DNA from: CAZPKH01 sp964407165
Lineage (GTDB): Bacteria > Bacteroidota > Bacteroidia > Bacteroidales > Muribaculaceae
Assembly: GCA_964407165.1 (NCBI GenBank)
Contig: CAYOUJ010000019.1
Coordinates: 1 to 38,910, forward strand
Direction of reading: 5' to 3'
Length of the DNA stretch: 38,910 bases
The notes below the pieces were generated by a model. That model did not search any database, was not told the DNA's origin, and worked only from the letters and a program-made list of their open reading frames with translations. The position numbers and the translations under genes were made by a program. Shown piece by piece: positions 17,213 to 24,796 of this stretch. Numbering within the stretch: position 1 is the stretch's first letter; every line of letters begins with the position of its first letter.

Positions 17213-18655
17213 ATGAAAAAACTCCTGCTCTCGGCGGCCGTGGCCCTCATCAGCGCCTCCGCCATCGCCGCACCCAAGTCAACCAAGGTCACACAGCAGA
17301 CCTCGGGCAACGAAGTCATACTCCACGCCTGGTCGTGGTCGTTCAACACCATCGCTGACAACATGAAGCAGATTGCCGAGGCCGGTTACGACTTCGTCCA
17401 GACCTCCCCCGCAAACACCTGCTACGTAGGCGACGGCGGCGGCCTGTCGCTCTTCAGCCCCAACGGACCCGAGGCCTCCGGCAAGTGGTATTTCTACTAC
17501 CAGCCCATCGACTGGAAGATCGGCAACCACATGCTCGGCACCCGCGACGAGTTCAAGGCCATGTGCGACTCCGCGCGCAAGTATAACGTGCGCGTCATCG
17601 TCGACGTGCTCCCCAACCACACCGCCTTCGACCGCTCGGCAGTCACGGCTGACCTCCTCAATGCCGTGGGCGGCATGGACAACCTCTACCACTCCGACGG
17701 CATGCGCGAGGTCAAAGACTACAACGACCGCTACCAGTGCACACTCAACGCCTCCGGCGGCCTGCCCGACGTAAACACGGAGAACCCTGACTTCCAATAC
17801 TATTACCTCCAGTACGTCAACGACCTGATCAACCTCGGCGCCCGCGGCCTCCGCTACGACACGGCCAAGCATATAGGCCTTCCCACCGACCCGGTCGACC
17901 CCAAGAACGTGGAGATGGGCTACACCAACAATTTCTGGGACGTCGCCCTGGGCCATGAGGCCGCAGAGGGCCTGTCGCTGCTGGTGCCCGACAGCCTGTA
18001 CGTCTACGGCGAAGTCCTCCAGGACCGCAACACAAAGGAGACCGAATATGCCGACTACATGGACCTCGTCGCCAGCGGTTACGGCCACGTGCTCCGCCAC
18101 GCCATCGAGGCCCAGAACGCCGGTGTCGAAGACCTCGTAGACTGGCATCACCCCGCACGCCCCGACCAGCTCGTCACCTGGGTCGAGAGCCACGACACCT
18201 ACTGCAACGGCAACGAGTCGGCCAAGCTCACCGACGACCAGATACGCATGGGCTGGGTGTTCATCACCTCCCGCTCCACCGGCACACCCCTCTTCTTCAG
18301 CCGCCCCGCCGGTAGCACCCGCGACAACTATTATGGCGACAACAAGGTCGGCCCCCGCGGCAACGACGAGTTCTTCCACCCCGAAGTAGTGGCCGCCAAC
18401 AATTTCCGCCACGCCATGATTGGGCAGCCCGAGCAGATCTACGTCGGCAGTGACGGCGCCGTCATCGAGGTGGCCCGCGGTGCCGTAGGCGCCTCCTTCG
18501 TCAATTTCACTGACAAGCAGCAGAAGGTCGAGATGCCCTGCAACCTCCCCGACGGCAAATACACCGACAAGGTACACGACACCCAGTTCACCGTCAAGGG
18601 TGGCGTCATCAAAGGCAAAATGGCCCCCTTCACCGCCTACATCATCTACGAATAA
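17213..18655 (+). CDS. secreted alpha-amylase, glycoside hydrolase family 13
   Basis: This 480-aa enzyme hydrolyses alpha-1,4-glucans. An N-terminal Sec signal (MKKLLLSAAVALISASAIAA) would send it to the periplasm or outside. The TIM-barrel motifs are DVLPNH (131-136), GLRYDTAKH with nucleophile D216, YGEVLQ with acid/base E267, and ESHDTY with D328. The C-terminal beta domain ends at FTAYIIYE. There is no lipobox and no starch-binding module. It is not next to susC/susD genes, so it is a stand-alone amylase rather than part of a polysaccharide utilisation locus. Confidence 0.95.
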   Translation: MKKLLLSAAVALISASAIAAPKSTKVTQQTSGNEVILHAWSWSFNTIADNMKQIAEAGYDFVQTSPANTCYVGDGGGLSLFSPNGPEASGKWYFYYQPIDWKIGNHMLGTRDEFKAMCDSARKYNVRVIVDVLPNHTAFDRSAVTADLLNAVGGMDNLYHSDGMREVKDYNDRYQCTLNASGGLPDVNTENPDFQYYYLQYVNDLINLGARGLRYDTAKHIGLPTDPVDPKNVEMGYTNNFWDVALGHEAAEGLSLLVPDSLYVYGEVLQDRNTKETEYADYMDLVASGYGHVLRHAIEAQNAGVEDLVDWHHPARPDQLVTWVESHDTYCNGNESAKLTDDQIRMGWVFITSRSTGTPLFFSRPAGSTRDNYYGDNKVGPRGNDEFFHPEVVAANNFRHAMIGQPEQIYVGSDGAVIEVARGAVGASFVNFTDKQQKVEMPCNLPDGKYTDKVHDTQFTVKGGVIKGKMAPFTAYIIYE

Positions 18656-18660
18656 ACGAA

Positions 18661-18863
18661 TTTGTGGCGGAGCCACAACTCTATTTGTTAACCCCACGCT
18701 TCAGCGTGGGGTTTATTGCTCAATTAGCAATAGCGTGCCGGAGGCACGCCTCTATGATAGGCTTCTTCAGAGGCGTGCCTGCGGCACGCTTGGAGTGAAG
18801 ATGTGATTGTTGGCCCCACGCTGAAGCGTGGGGTTAACAGAAGGAGTTGTGGCTACGCCACAA
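18661..18863. repeat. mirror-image mosaic of palindromes between convergent genes
   Basis: Three kinds of small palindrome are laid out symmetrically: TTGTGGCGGAGCCACAA (18662-18678), CCCCACGCTTCAGCGTGGGG (18692-18711), a GCGTGCCGGAGGCACGC type centrally in two opposed copies, then inverted copies of the second (18814-18833) and first (about 18847-18863). The whole is a roughly 200-bp imperfect inverted repeat. It reaches the folC stop codon and probably also acts as a bidirectional terminator. Confidence 0.85.
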
Positions 18864-18864
18864 G

Positions 18865-20190
18865 CTATTGAGTACTTGCGTTATTTCTGCAAACTAAATA
18901 ATTACTCCCTCCTATAAATATAAGGCTATCTTTATCTGCCGCACTTTTAGCCGCCGCAATCGCCTCCTCCACCGTGCCGTACACACCCCCCGCAAGCCCA
19001 TACCCACAAGCCTTGCGCTGCAGCTCTTGTGCCGACAGCGCCCGCGGCGTCGACGGCTGTGTGAAGTAATAGGCAGCCTCTCGAGGCATCAAAGACAGTA
19101 TGCTGTCAATATCCTTGTCGGCCACAAACCCCACCACCACGTGCTTCGGCCCCGGGTGAGAGGAGATCTGACGACCCAGCCACTCCCACGCCCCCGGATT
19201 GTGCCCCGTGTCAAAGACAGTCAGCGGCGCCTCCGACAGCACCGTCCACCGCCCGTATAAGCCCGTCAGCTCCTGCACGTGCAGCAGCCCCTCGGCAATA
19301 TGCTCGTCCGTGACGGGCCAGCGCTTGCGCCTGCGCAGGTAATCCACTACGGTCAGCGCCGTCTGCACATTCTCCCGCTGCCACGCCCCGCGAAGCTGTC
19401 CCCTGAAAGTCCGCCCGTCCTGCAGCGTGTACGTCTGCGTCGCCTCGTCAAGCGTCACCGGACACTCCCGCGGCGCCACGAGCACCTCCGAGCCGGTCTC
19501 TGCAGCCTTCTCGTTTACAACGTCTAACACGTCGGCGTCTTCCGTGCCCACCACCACCGCGCGCCCGGGCTTGATAATCCCCGCCTTCTCCGCCGCTATC
19601 TCCCGCACGGTGTGGCCTAACAGGTCCGTATGGTCGAGCGACACATTGGTTATTACCGAGACAACAGGGTCGACCACGTTCGTCGCGTCCAGCCGCCCCC
19701 CTAAACCCGTCTCCAACACGACAACGTCCGTGCCGCACCAATGCAGCCAGTCAAACGCCATCAGCGTCGTCAGCTCAAAAAACGTCGGCCGGAGCGGGGC
19801 GGCGCCCTCGCGCGGAGCGGGGCGGCGCCCTCGCGCCCCGCCGCCCTCGCGCCCCGCATCTATATACCTCTCCACAAACCGCGTCACATACTCCTTCGGT
19901 ATCATCTCCCCGTCAAGCCGTATCCGCTCGCGGAAGTCCCGGATGTGCGGCGACGTATACAGCCCCGTGCGCATACCCTTCGCCTGGAAGATGGCCGCAA
20001 GCGTGTGCGCCGTCGAGCCCTTCCCGTTCGTCCCCGCCACGTGAATGAACGCCGTCGGCCCCGCGTGCACGTGCATCAGCTCCATCATCCGCCGCACACG
20101 CTCAAGCCCCGGCTTATACCCGCTCGCCCCCGTGCGCTCAAACGCCGGCAGCTGACCGTATAAATACTCTATCGCCTCCTCGTAAGTCAT
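18865..20190 (-). CDS. folC: folylpolyglutamate synthase / dihydrofolate synthase
   Basis: This 441-aa Mur-ligase-fold enzyme ligates glutamate to dihydropteroate and to folates, using ATP. The P-loop is AGTNGKGST (52-60); YTSPHIRDFRERI and DHTDLLG follow as in the family, and HNPGAWEW is the C-terminal domain motif. An in-frame insertion of about 24 residues at 112-135 (Gly/Arg/Pro-rich) lies just before PTFFELTTLMAF. It comes from a partly duplicated GC-rich palindrome (19791-19857). The start is 3 nt after the stop of the chromate-transporter half, so the three genes form an operon. Confidence 0.94.
   Translation of the reverse strand: MTYEEAIEYLYGQLPAFERTGASGYKPGLERVRRMMELMHVHAGPTAFIHVAGTNGKGSTAHTLAAIFQAKGMRTGLYTSPHIRDFRERIRLDGEMIPKEYVTRFVERYIDAGREGGGARGRRPAPREGAAPLRPTFFELTTLMAFDWLHWCGTDVVVLETGLGGRLDATNVVDPVVSVITNVSLDHTDLLGHTVREIAAEKAGIIKPGRAVVVGTEDADVLDVVNEKAAETGSEVLVAPRECPVTLDEATQTYTLQDGRTFRGQLRGAWQRENVQTALTVVDYLRRRKRWPVTDEHIAEGLLHVQELTGLYGRWTVLSEAPLTVFDTGHNPGAWEWLGRQISSHPGPKHVVVGFVADKDIDSILSLMPREAAYYFTQPSTPRALSAQELQRKACGYGLAGGVYGTVEEAIAAAKSAADKDSLIFIGGSNYLVCRNNASTQ
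19791..19857 (-). repeat. GC-rich intragenic palindrome, copy b (folC, partly duplicated)
   Basis: This holds one truncated and one full copy of the palindrome in tandem, plus a third CTCGCGCCCCGC tail. It is in the opposite orientation to its host gene compared with the other copies, so it translates to a different peptide, yet the frame stays open. Confidence 0.85.
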
Positions 20191-20193
20191 ATA

Positions 20194-20751
20194 TCAAAAA
20201 ACCAAATAGCCGACCACGCCGGCGGCCACAATAATTATAATAGGATGCAGCTTCGTAAACCGCGCCGCGCAAAACGACGCCACGCATATCCCCACACTCA
20301 GCGCCACCTCCCGCGTGGCAGTCCCGAAATTGTCAGAGTTCATCAGCAGCAGCGCCGCGGCCGCTATCAGCCCCGGCACCACCGGCCGCAGACCCTTGAA
20401 CATACCCTTGATGAAATTGCTCTCGCGGTGACGGGCAACATACTTCCCCGCCCCGATGACCATTATAAACGACGGTAACGTCACCACCAATGTGCACAGT
20501 AGCGCGCCCAGTATGCCCCACAGCACCGCTCCGTGGCCTCCCACCTCATAGCCTATGAACGTCGCCGAGTTGATGCCGATAGGCCCCGGCGTCATCTGCG
20601 AGATGGCCACGATGTCGGTGAACGCCGTCGACGTCAGGTAGCCGTTGCCAACTATCTCCCGCTCGATCAGCGACAGCATCGCGTAGCCGCCGCCGAAGCC
20701 GAAGATGCCGATTTTCAGGTAGCTCCACGCCAATTTCAGATAGATGCTCAT
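20194..20751 (-). CDS. chromate transporter family protein, half-size subunit 2
   Basis: This 185-aa membrane protein has about six hydrophobic segments and the CHR-family signature FGFGGGYAMLSLIEREIV near its N-terminus, plus MTPGPIGIN. Half-size CHR proteins work in pairs as one functional transporter. Substrates proposed for the family are chromate or sulfate, and here the true substrate is unknown. The start at 20751 overlaps the partner's stop by 4 nt (ATGA). The longer frame starting at 20796 would overlap the partner by 49 nt and is rejected. Confidence 0.88.
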   Translation of the reverse strand: MSIYLKLAWSYLKIGIFGFGGGYAMLSLIEREIVGNGYLTSTAFTDIVAISQMTPGPIGINSATFIGYEVGGHGAVLWGILGALLCTLVVTLPSFIMVIGAGKYVARHRESNFIKGMFKGLRPVVPGLIAAAALLLMNSDNFGTATREVALSVGICVASFCAARFTKLHPIIIIVAAGVVGYLVF

Positions 20752-21317
20752 GACGCTGCCCCCTCCTTGCGGCTGGTGTATGCCTGCCACAGCCACCCGA
20801 CCACGATGGCCAGCACGATGAACAGTATGGGATTGGAGATGAACGTGATGCGGCTCCAGACAAGCAACGCCACAGCCACCGGTATCGCCACCGTACGCCG
20901 GTTGATGCCCGCCGCCTTAGCGCTCGTCAGCACCGGCGCCACTATCAGCGCCACCACACACGGGCGTATCCCCTTGAATATCGCCGACAGCGTCGCATTC
21001 TCCTTGATGAAACTCGGGCTGAGGAAAATAGCTATCGCCAGTATGATCAGAAACGACGGCAGCAGCGCCCCGATGGAGGCTACCACTGCCCCGCGCAGCC
21101 CGCGCAGCTTGTAGCCCAACGACGCCGCTATGTTCACCGCAATGACCCCCGGCAGAGCCTGCACCAGCGCTAACGAGTTGAGAAACTCCTCACGGCTCAT
21201 CCACCCGTGCCGGTCGACTATCTCACGCTCTATCAGCACAATCATCGCCCAGCCGCCCCCGAACGTGAACGCCCCGATCCTTACGAAGCACCAAAACAGC
21301 TTCCACAAAAGATTCAT
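20748..21317 (-). CDS. chromate transporter family protein, half-size subunit 1
   Basis: This 189-aa polytopic membrane protein is homologous to the next gene. Its N-terminal motif is FTFGGGWAMIVLIEREIV and its ALPGVIAVN corresponds to the partner's MTPGPIGIN. It is translationally coupled to subunit 2 and then to folC. Paired short CHR genes are common in anaerobes with no link to chromate resistance. An ATCGAT-rich array (21339-21385) lies in its leader. Confidence 0.88.
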   Translation of the reverse strand: MNLLWKLFWCFVRIGAFTFGGGWAMIVLIEREIVDRHGWMSREEFLNSLALVQALPGVIAVNIAASLGYKLRGLRGAVVASIGALLPSFLIILAIAIFLSPSFIKENATLSAIFKGIRPCVVALIVAPVLTSAKAAGINRRTVAIPVAVALLVWSRITFISNPILFIVLAIVVGWLWQAYTSRKEGAAS

Positions 21318-21338
21318 ATTCTCAGTTATTTACTTTCT

Positions 21339-21385
21339 CGATGACCCATCGATGCCTATCGATAGTCTATCGATTGCCTATCGAC
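21339..21385. repeat. ATCGAT-rich array upstream of the CHR operon
   Basis: CTATCGAT-type units recur about every 11-12 nt (CATCGATG, TATCGATA, TATCGATT, TATCGACG). It ends about 22 nt from the CHR start, the same kind of position as the other arrays of this family. Confidence 0.7.
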
Positions 21386-21425
21386 GTTTTCGCCCGCAAA
21401 ATTACAAATTTTCCCCTAAAAAAAT

Positions 21426-21455
21426 TTTGCCGAATAGAAATTATTTGTAACTTTG
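21426..21455 (+). promoter_or_regulatory. promoter of the structured RNA / CXXX peptide cluster
   Basis: TTTG (21426-21429), 18 nt, then TAACTTTG (21448-21455). Transcription would begin near 21461. No other recognisable promoter lies between here and the first precursor gene at 21846. Confidence 0.75.
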
Positions 21456-21460
21456 CGGTC

Positions 21461-21767
21461 GGATAGGAAGCTATCCGCCCCCTCACATTGCAGGTCAGAT
21501 CACCGGCAGGGAGGGTAAAAGACATAATCAAAGGCGTTTATCCAAACGCTGTCTTCTACATCTGAAATCCTGAGAAAATTTCCACAAGGAGAAGATAGTG
21601 CAGCGGGTGACGCCCAGGGTAGATTATATCGACCGTTCTGCGCCGTAGGCCTACGGCTCATAGCGTGTATATAATCTTACGTGGGCTGACCGACTGCTTT
21701 TCCTCCTTAAGGGCAGTCTCAGGGCCTCAGATGTGGGAGAAGCAGGATAGAGTTTCCCCACGTTTTT
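21461..21767 (+). ncRNA. unidentified structured RNA or riboswitch-like leader
   Basis: No protein frame of note is present, but long-range pairings are extensive. The closing stem is CTATCC (21471-21476) with GGATAG (21745-21750) and CTCACAT (21482-21488) with ATGTGGG (21731-21737). A second helix joins GGAGGGTAAAAG (21510-21521) and CTTTTCCTCC (21697-21706). One hairpin arm is at 21520-21554. A long stem pairs GTAGATTATAT (21619-21629) with ATATAATCTTAC (21669-21680) and is capped by GCCGTAGGCCTACGGC. I checked for hallmarks of tmRNA, RNase P, SRP and common riboswitches and saw none. It may be a stand-alone RNA or a leader of the peptide operon. Confidence 0.65.
21731..21767 (+). terminator. 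intrinsic terminator that competes with the RNA closing stem
   Basis: ATGTGGG (21731-21737) can pair with CCCACGT (21757-21763) and is followed by TTTTT (21763-21767). The same 5' strand forms the closing stem of the upstream RNA, so the two folds exclude each other, as in attenuators. A second hairpin with GCCCG/CGGGC lies at about 21806-21829, before CTTTTT. Confidence 0.5.
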
Positions 21768-21845
21768 GTGTTGTGCCTTGTCGTTTAAACCAATCTACCA
21801 ACCCGCCCGCTACGGGGAAGCTCCGGGCCCACATCTTTTTCATCG

Positions 21846-22109
21846 ATGAAGAAAGACACCAACGAAGAGTTGCAGTCACGCCGCGACTTCTTCAAGAAGG
21901 CCGCCTCCCGAGCCCTCCCCATCCTCGGAGCCGCCCTCCTCGCCTCCACGCCCTTCGCCGCTCGTGCTACTGAAATGGCTACCGGCTGCAGCGACGATGG
22001 CTGCTCTTACTCATGCCGCACCAGCTGTCAGAACGAGTGCAAGGGGCATTGTCGCTATGCCTGCAAAACCACCTGTTCAGGCACCTGCTCGGGCAGCAGC
22101 AAGCGCTAA
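21846..22109 (+). CDS. CXXX-repeat peptide precursor A with twin-arginine leader
   Basis: This 87-aa precursor begins with a perfect Tat motif SRRDFFKK (11-18), followed by a hydrophobic stretch (LPILGAALLAS) and a cut-like PFAARA. The mature part (about 45-87) has cysteines at 48, 53, 57, 61, 65, 69, 73, 77 and 81, eight of them exactly four apart. CXXX-repeat peptides are a known class of radical-SAM-linked Bacteroidota peptides with unknown product, and this fits them. It lies 5 nt after a T-run of the structured leader and upstream of two maturase genes. Tat export would allow the peptide to be crosslinked in the cytoplasm first. Confidence 0.9.
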   Translation: MKKDTNEELQSRRDFFKKAASRALPILGAALLASTPFAARATEMATGCSDDGCSYSCRTSCQNECKGHCRYACKTTCSGTCSGSSKR

Positions 22110-22114
22110 AGTCG

Positions 22115-22146
22115 AATCCGGCCGGGACGTTAATCCCGGCTGGATT
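22115..22146 (+). terminator. hairpin between precursors A and B
   Basis: Thirteen paired positions (one G-U) join 22115-22127 to 22134-22146 with a 6-nt loop. No long T-run follows. It probably acts as a partial terminator or 3'-end stabiliser that keeps precursor A mRNA in excess over the maturases. Confidence 0.6.
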
Positions 22147-22178
22147 TAGTTGTCTCATCTTTCATTCTTTACATATAT

Positions 22179-22628
22179 ATGAACGTATTAACTCGCAGGC
22201 AGTTCTTCCGCAGATCTGCCCAAAAGGCTCTCCCCATTCTGACCTCGATGATATTGGCTCCGAGCCTCCTCTCTTGTGGTGACGACGAACCGGACGATCC
22301 CAGCGGCTCCGACTCCGGCTCCGGTTCAGGCAGCGGCTCCGGTAGCGGCTGTGGCGGCTGTTCAGGCACTTGCACTGCTTCATGTGCTGTAGAGTGTCGC
22401 GCTGCTGCCGAATACACACCTTCATCCTGCAAGGGTTCTTGCAGCACGGCTTGCTATAGCTGTTCCGGCCTCTGCAAAGGTTCAGCCAAAGCCAGCAGCG
22501 GCTCCTCCAGCGGTGGCTCCACCGGCTGCAGCACCGCTTGTACAAAGGCTTGTGCCAATGGCTGCAAGGGCGGCTGCACATCATGCTACGGCCAGTGTAA
22601 GAACACTTGTTACAAGGCTGTAAGATAG
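22179..22628 (+). CDS. CXXX-repeat peptide precursor B, predicted Tat lipoprotein
   Basis: This 149-aa precursor has the Tat motif TRRQFFRR (5-12), a hydrophobic core, and then lipobox LLSC with C33. The mature protein could therefore be lipidated. A Ser/Gly linker (42-57, alternating) leads to three Cys blocks: 58, 61, 65, 69, 73; 84, 88, 92, 95, 99; and 117, 121, 125, 129, 133, 136, 140, 144. Spacing is mostly CXXX with one CXXC slip per block. It lies 4 nt before the radical SAM gene. The linker and lipid anchor suggest surface or periplasmic display of the Cys domain rather than free release. Confidence 0.88.
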   Translation: MNVLTRRQFFRRSAQKALPILTSMILAPSLLSCGDDEPDDPSGSDSGSGSGSGSGSGCGGCSGTCTASCAVECRAAAEYTPSSCKGSCSTACYSCSGLCKGSAKASSGSSSGGSTGCSTACTKACANGCKGGCTSCYGQCKNTCYKAVR

Positions 22629-22632
22629 TTAT

Positions 22633-23856
22633 ATGAACGACACCATAAAAACAACGTCTCAAGCTTGGGAAGAGGGTGTTTCCAAAAACATCACCTTCAT
22701 CGTTACCAAAGACTGCCAGCTGGCTTGCAAATATTGCTATCTGGTGGGTAAGAACGAGAAGGAACGCATGTCATGGGAAACAGCCAAAGCTGCTGTTGAT
22801 TACATCCTCTCCCAAGAAGATGAGTTCAAAGAGCAATCTGTCATCTTTGATTTTATAGGCGGCGAACCCTTCCTTGAAATCGACCTTATCGACAAAGTCT
22901 GTGACTACATCAAAATGGAGATGTACCGCCGCAAACACCACTGGTTCAACTCCTACCGTTTCTCTTTCTCGACCAACGGCATCAACTACCACACTGACAA
23001 AGTTCAGCGATTCATAGAGAAGAATCACCGACATCTCAGCGTAGGCATCACCATCGATGGCACGCGCCGCAAACACGACCTCAACCGTATCTGGAAAGGC
23101 GACGGCCCCGAGCGTGGCTCATATGATGATGTTGTTAAGAATATCCCGTTGTGGATCAAGCAATTCCCATACGACGGAACCAAGGTCACCATTAGCAGTG
23201 CTGACATACCTTATATCCACGAAAGTGTGATACATCTCTTTGGGCTTGGTATCAAGGAGGTTCATATCAACTGTGTGTTTGAGAATGTCTGGAAGCCCGG
23301 CGACGACCGCATCTATCAGCAACAGCTCATCGAACTGGCAGATGACATCATAGACAACGGTTATTACCTGGATTATGCCTGCTCGTTCTTTGACGAGAAC
23401 ATTGGCAAGCCTATGCTCCCTGACGTCGACAATCATAATTGGTGTGGCTCCGGGAAGATGCTGTCGGTGGACGCGGCGGGGAACTTCTATCCGTGCACGC
23501 GCTTCGCCGGGTATTCGCTGCGATCGAAGCGTCCAATCATCATCGGCAACGTGCGCGACGGCATCGACAAGAACAAGCTGCGGCCGTTCCTGTCGCTCGA
23601 CCGCACGACGCAGTCGCCGCAGAATTGCATCGACTGCGAGGTGGCCTCGGGATGTGCCTGGTGCCAAGGCGAGAACTACGACGCCGCCGACACCCCCACC
23701 GTCTACCAGCGCTCCACGGCCATCTGCCTGATGCACAAGGCCCGCGTCCGCGCCAACAACTATTACTGGAACAAGCTCTACCGCAAGCTCGAGCTGGAGG
23801 GACGCCGCGAGGAGTACGAGAAGTCAAAACCCAAAAACACACCTGCGCCATGCTGA
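22633..23856 (+). CDS. radical SAM/SPASM maturase of CXXX-repeat peptides
   Basis: This 407-aa enzyme has the radical SAM cluster motif C28-x3-C32-x2-C35 (CQLACKYC) and GGEP (76-79) for SAM binding. The C-terminal SPASM domain has C271, C288, C332, C335, C341, C344 and C365 for auxiliary Fe-S clusters. SPASM maturases of this type install thioether or other crosslinks on Cys-rich peptides, and the flanking CXXX precursors are the obvious substrates. The gene starts 4 nt after precursor B and overlaps the next gene by 7 nt. Base composition shifts at about 23440, just at the first SPASM Cys: AT-richer before (24/60 GC in row 23221) and GC-rich after (40/60 in row 23461). Confidence 0.92.
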   Translation: MNDTIKTTSQAWEEGVSKNITFIVTKDCQLACKYCYLVGKNEKERMSWETAKAAVDYILSQEDEFKEQSVIFDFIGGEPFLEIDLIDKVCDYIKMEMYRRKHHWFNSYRFSFSTNGINYHTDKVQRFIEKNHRHLSVGITIDGTRRKHDLNRIWKGDGPERGSYDDVVKNIPLWIKQFPYDGTKVTISSADIPYIHESVIHLFGLGIKEVHINCVFENVWKPGDDRIYQQQLIELADDIIDNGYYLDYACSFFDENIGKPMLPDVDNHNWCGSGKMLSVDAAGNFYPCTRFAGYSLRSKRPIIIGNVRDGIDKNKLRPFLSLDRTTQSPQNCIDCEVASGCAWCQGENYDAADTPTVYQRSTAICLMHKARVRANNYYWNKLYRKLELEGRREEYEKSKPKNTPAPC

Positions 23857-24785
23857 AATACGTTGTAATACTCCTCGACCGTCAGTCGGCGCCGTTCTGC
23901 CACGCCGACTGCCCGCACACAGACTCCGAGCTGATGCCCCTCGACACCCTCAAGCGCGCCATCTTCTGGGCCATGACGGAGAACTTGATGATACAGTTCG
24001 TCTACCCCGACCGCGACCTGCCAGCCGAATATCTCGACGTCATCGACACCATCGACCACGTCGATATCCGGAGCGGGGCGGCGCCCTCGCGCCCCGCCGC
24101 CGACATCCTCGTCTTCAACTCCTTCGCCGAACTCTCCGATATCGACGGCAAGGCCATCGTCATCCGCGCCCCCTGGGCCGAGGTGTGCGTGGGCGCCGAC
24201 GCCCTCAGAAAGGCCATGGCGCGCGCCTCCCACGTCAGCCTTGTCATAAAGGACGTGGAGCGCATGACCGACGCCGACCGCGAGGATTACAAGGCTCTGC
24301 TCGCCGCCCTCACCGACGAGGCCGAGAAGCTCATCGCCGCCGGCACACCCCCGCAGGTCAACGTGCTCACCGACCGACTCCTGCTCGACAAGATGAACAA
24401 CTGCAACGCCGGCTGGGAGTCTGTCACCATCGCCCCCAACGGCCGCTTCTACGTCTGCCCGGCGTTCTATTACGACGACGAGGCCGACTCGGTCGGCTCG
24501 CTCGAGACAGGCCTCGACATCAAGAACCCACAGCTCTACCGCCTCGACCACGCCCCTATCTGCCGCGAGTGCGACGCCTACCAGTGCCGCCGCTGCGTGT
24601 GGCTCAACCGACGCACCACCCTCGAGGTCAACACCCCTGGCCGAGAGCAGTGCATGGCAGCCCACCTCGAGCGCAACGCATCCCGCGCCCTGCTCGAGAA
24701 AGTCCGCCGCCACGGCGTATGGCTCGAGGGCCGCGACATCCCCGCCATCGACTACCTCGACCCCTTCGACAAAATCCCCAAATAA
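23850..24785 (+). CDS. second SPASM protein of the CXXX peptide system (degenerate radical SAM)
   Basis: This 311-aa protein has a complete C-terminal SPASM Cys set (C185, C203, C238, C241, C246, C249, C268), like its neighbour. Its N-terminus has only C17-x3-C21 (FCHADC) with no third cluster Cys. It resembles the family described as CXXX-repeat peptide maturase; without the full motif it may be a partner or recognition subunit rather than an independent catalyst. The ATG at 23850 overlaps the previous stop by 7 nt; the frame is open far upstream, but that is a shadow. A GC-rich palindrome encodes SGAAPSRPAA at 75-84, probably a surface loop. Confidence 0.85.
   Translation: MLKYVVILLDRQSAPFCHADCPHTDSELMPLDTLKRAIFWAMTENLMIQFVYPDRDLPAEYLDVIDTIDHVDIRSGAAPSRPAADILVFNSFAELSDIDGKAIVIRAPWAEVCVGADALRKAMARASHVSLVIKDVERMTDADREDYKALLAALTDEAEKLIAAGTPPQVNVLTDRLLLDKMNNCNAGWESVTIAPNGRFYVCPAFYYDDEADSVGSLETGLDIKNPQLYRLDHAPICRECDAYQCRRCVWLNRRTTLEVNTPGREQCMAAHLERNASRALLEKVRRHGVWLEGRDIPAIDYLDPFDKIPK
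24070..24101 (+). repeat. GC-rich intragenic palindrome, copy c
   Basis: This is a full consensus copy, in frame, reading SGAAPSRPAA inside the second SPASM protein. Confidence 0.85.
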
Positions 24786-24796
24786 TAATTTCACAA

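Noticed and set aside
17279..18697. long minus-strand open frame opposite the amylase
   Set aside because: It is a GC-driven shadow; the amylase has all catalytic motifs and a signal peptide.
21339..21385. ATCGAT arrays as a CRISPR or tandem-repeat array
   Set aside because: The units are short palindromes with irregular spacing, and no cas genes are present.
21461..21767. tmRNA, RNase P RNA or SRP RNA
   Set aside because: No CCA-ended tRNA-like domain, no ACAGA or GGAAAGTCC-type RNase P cores and no SRP domain IV loop were found on either strand.
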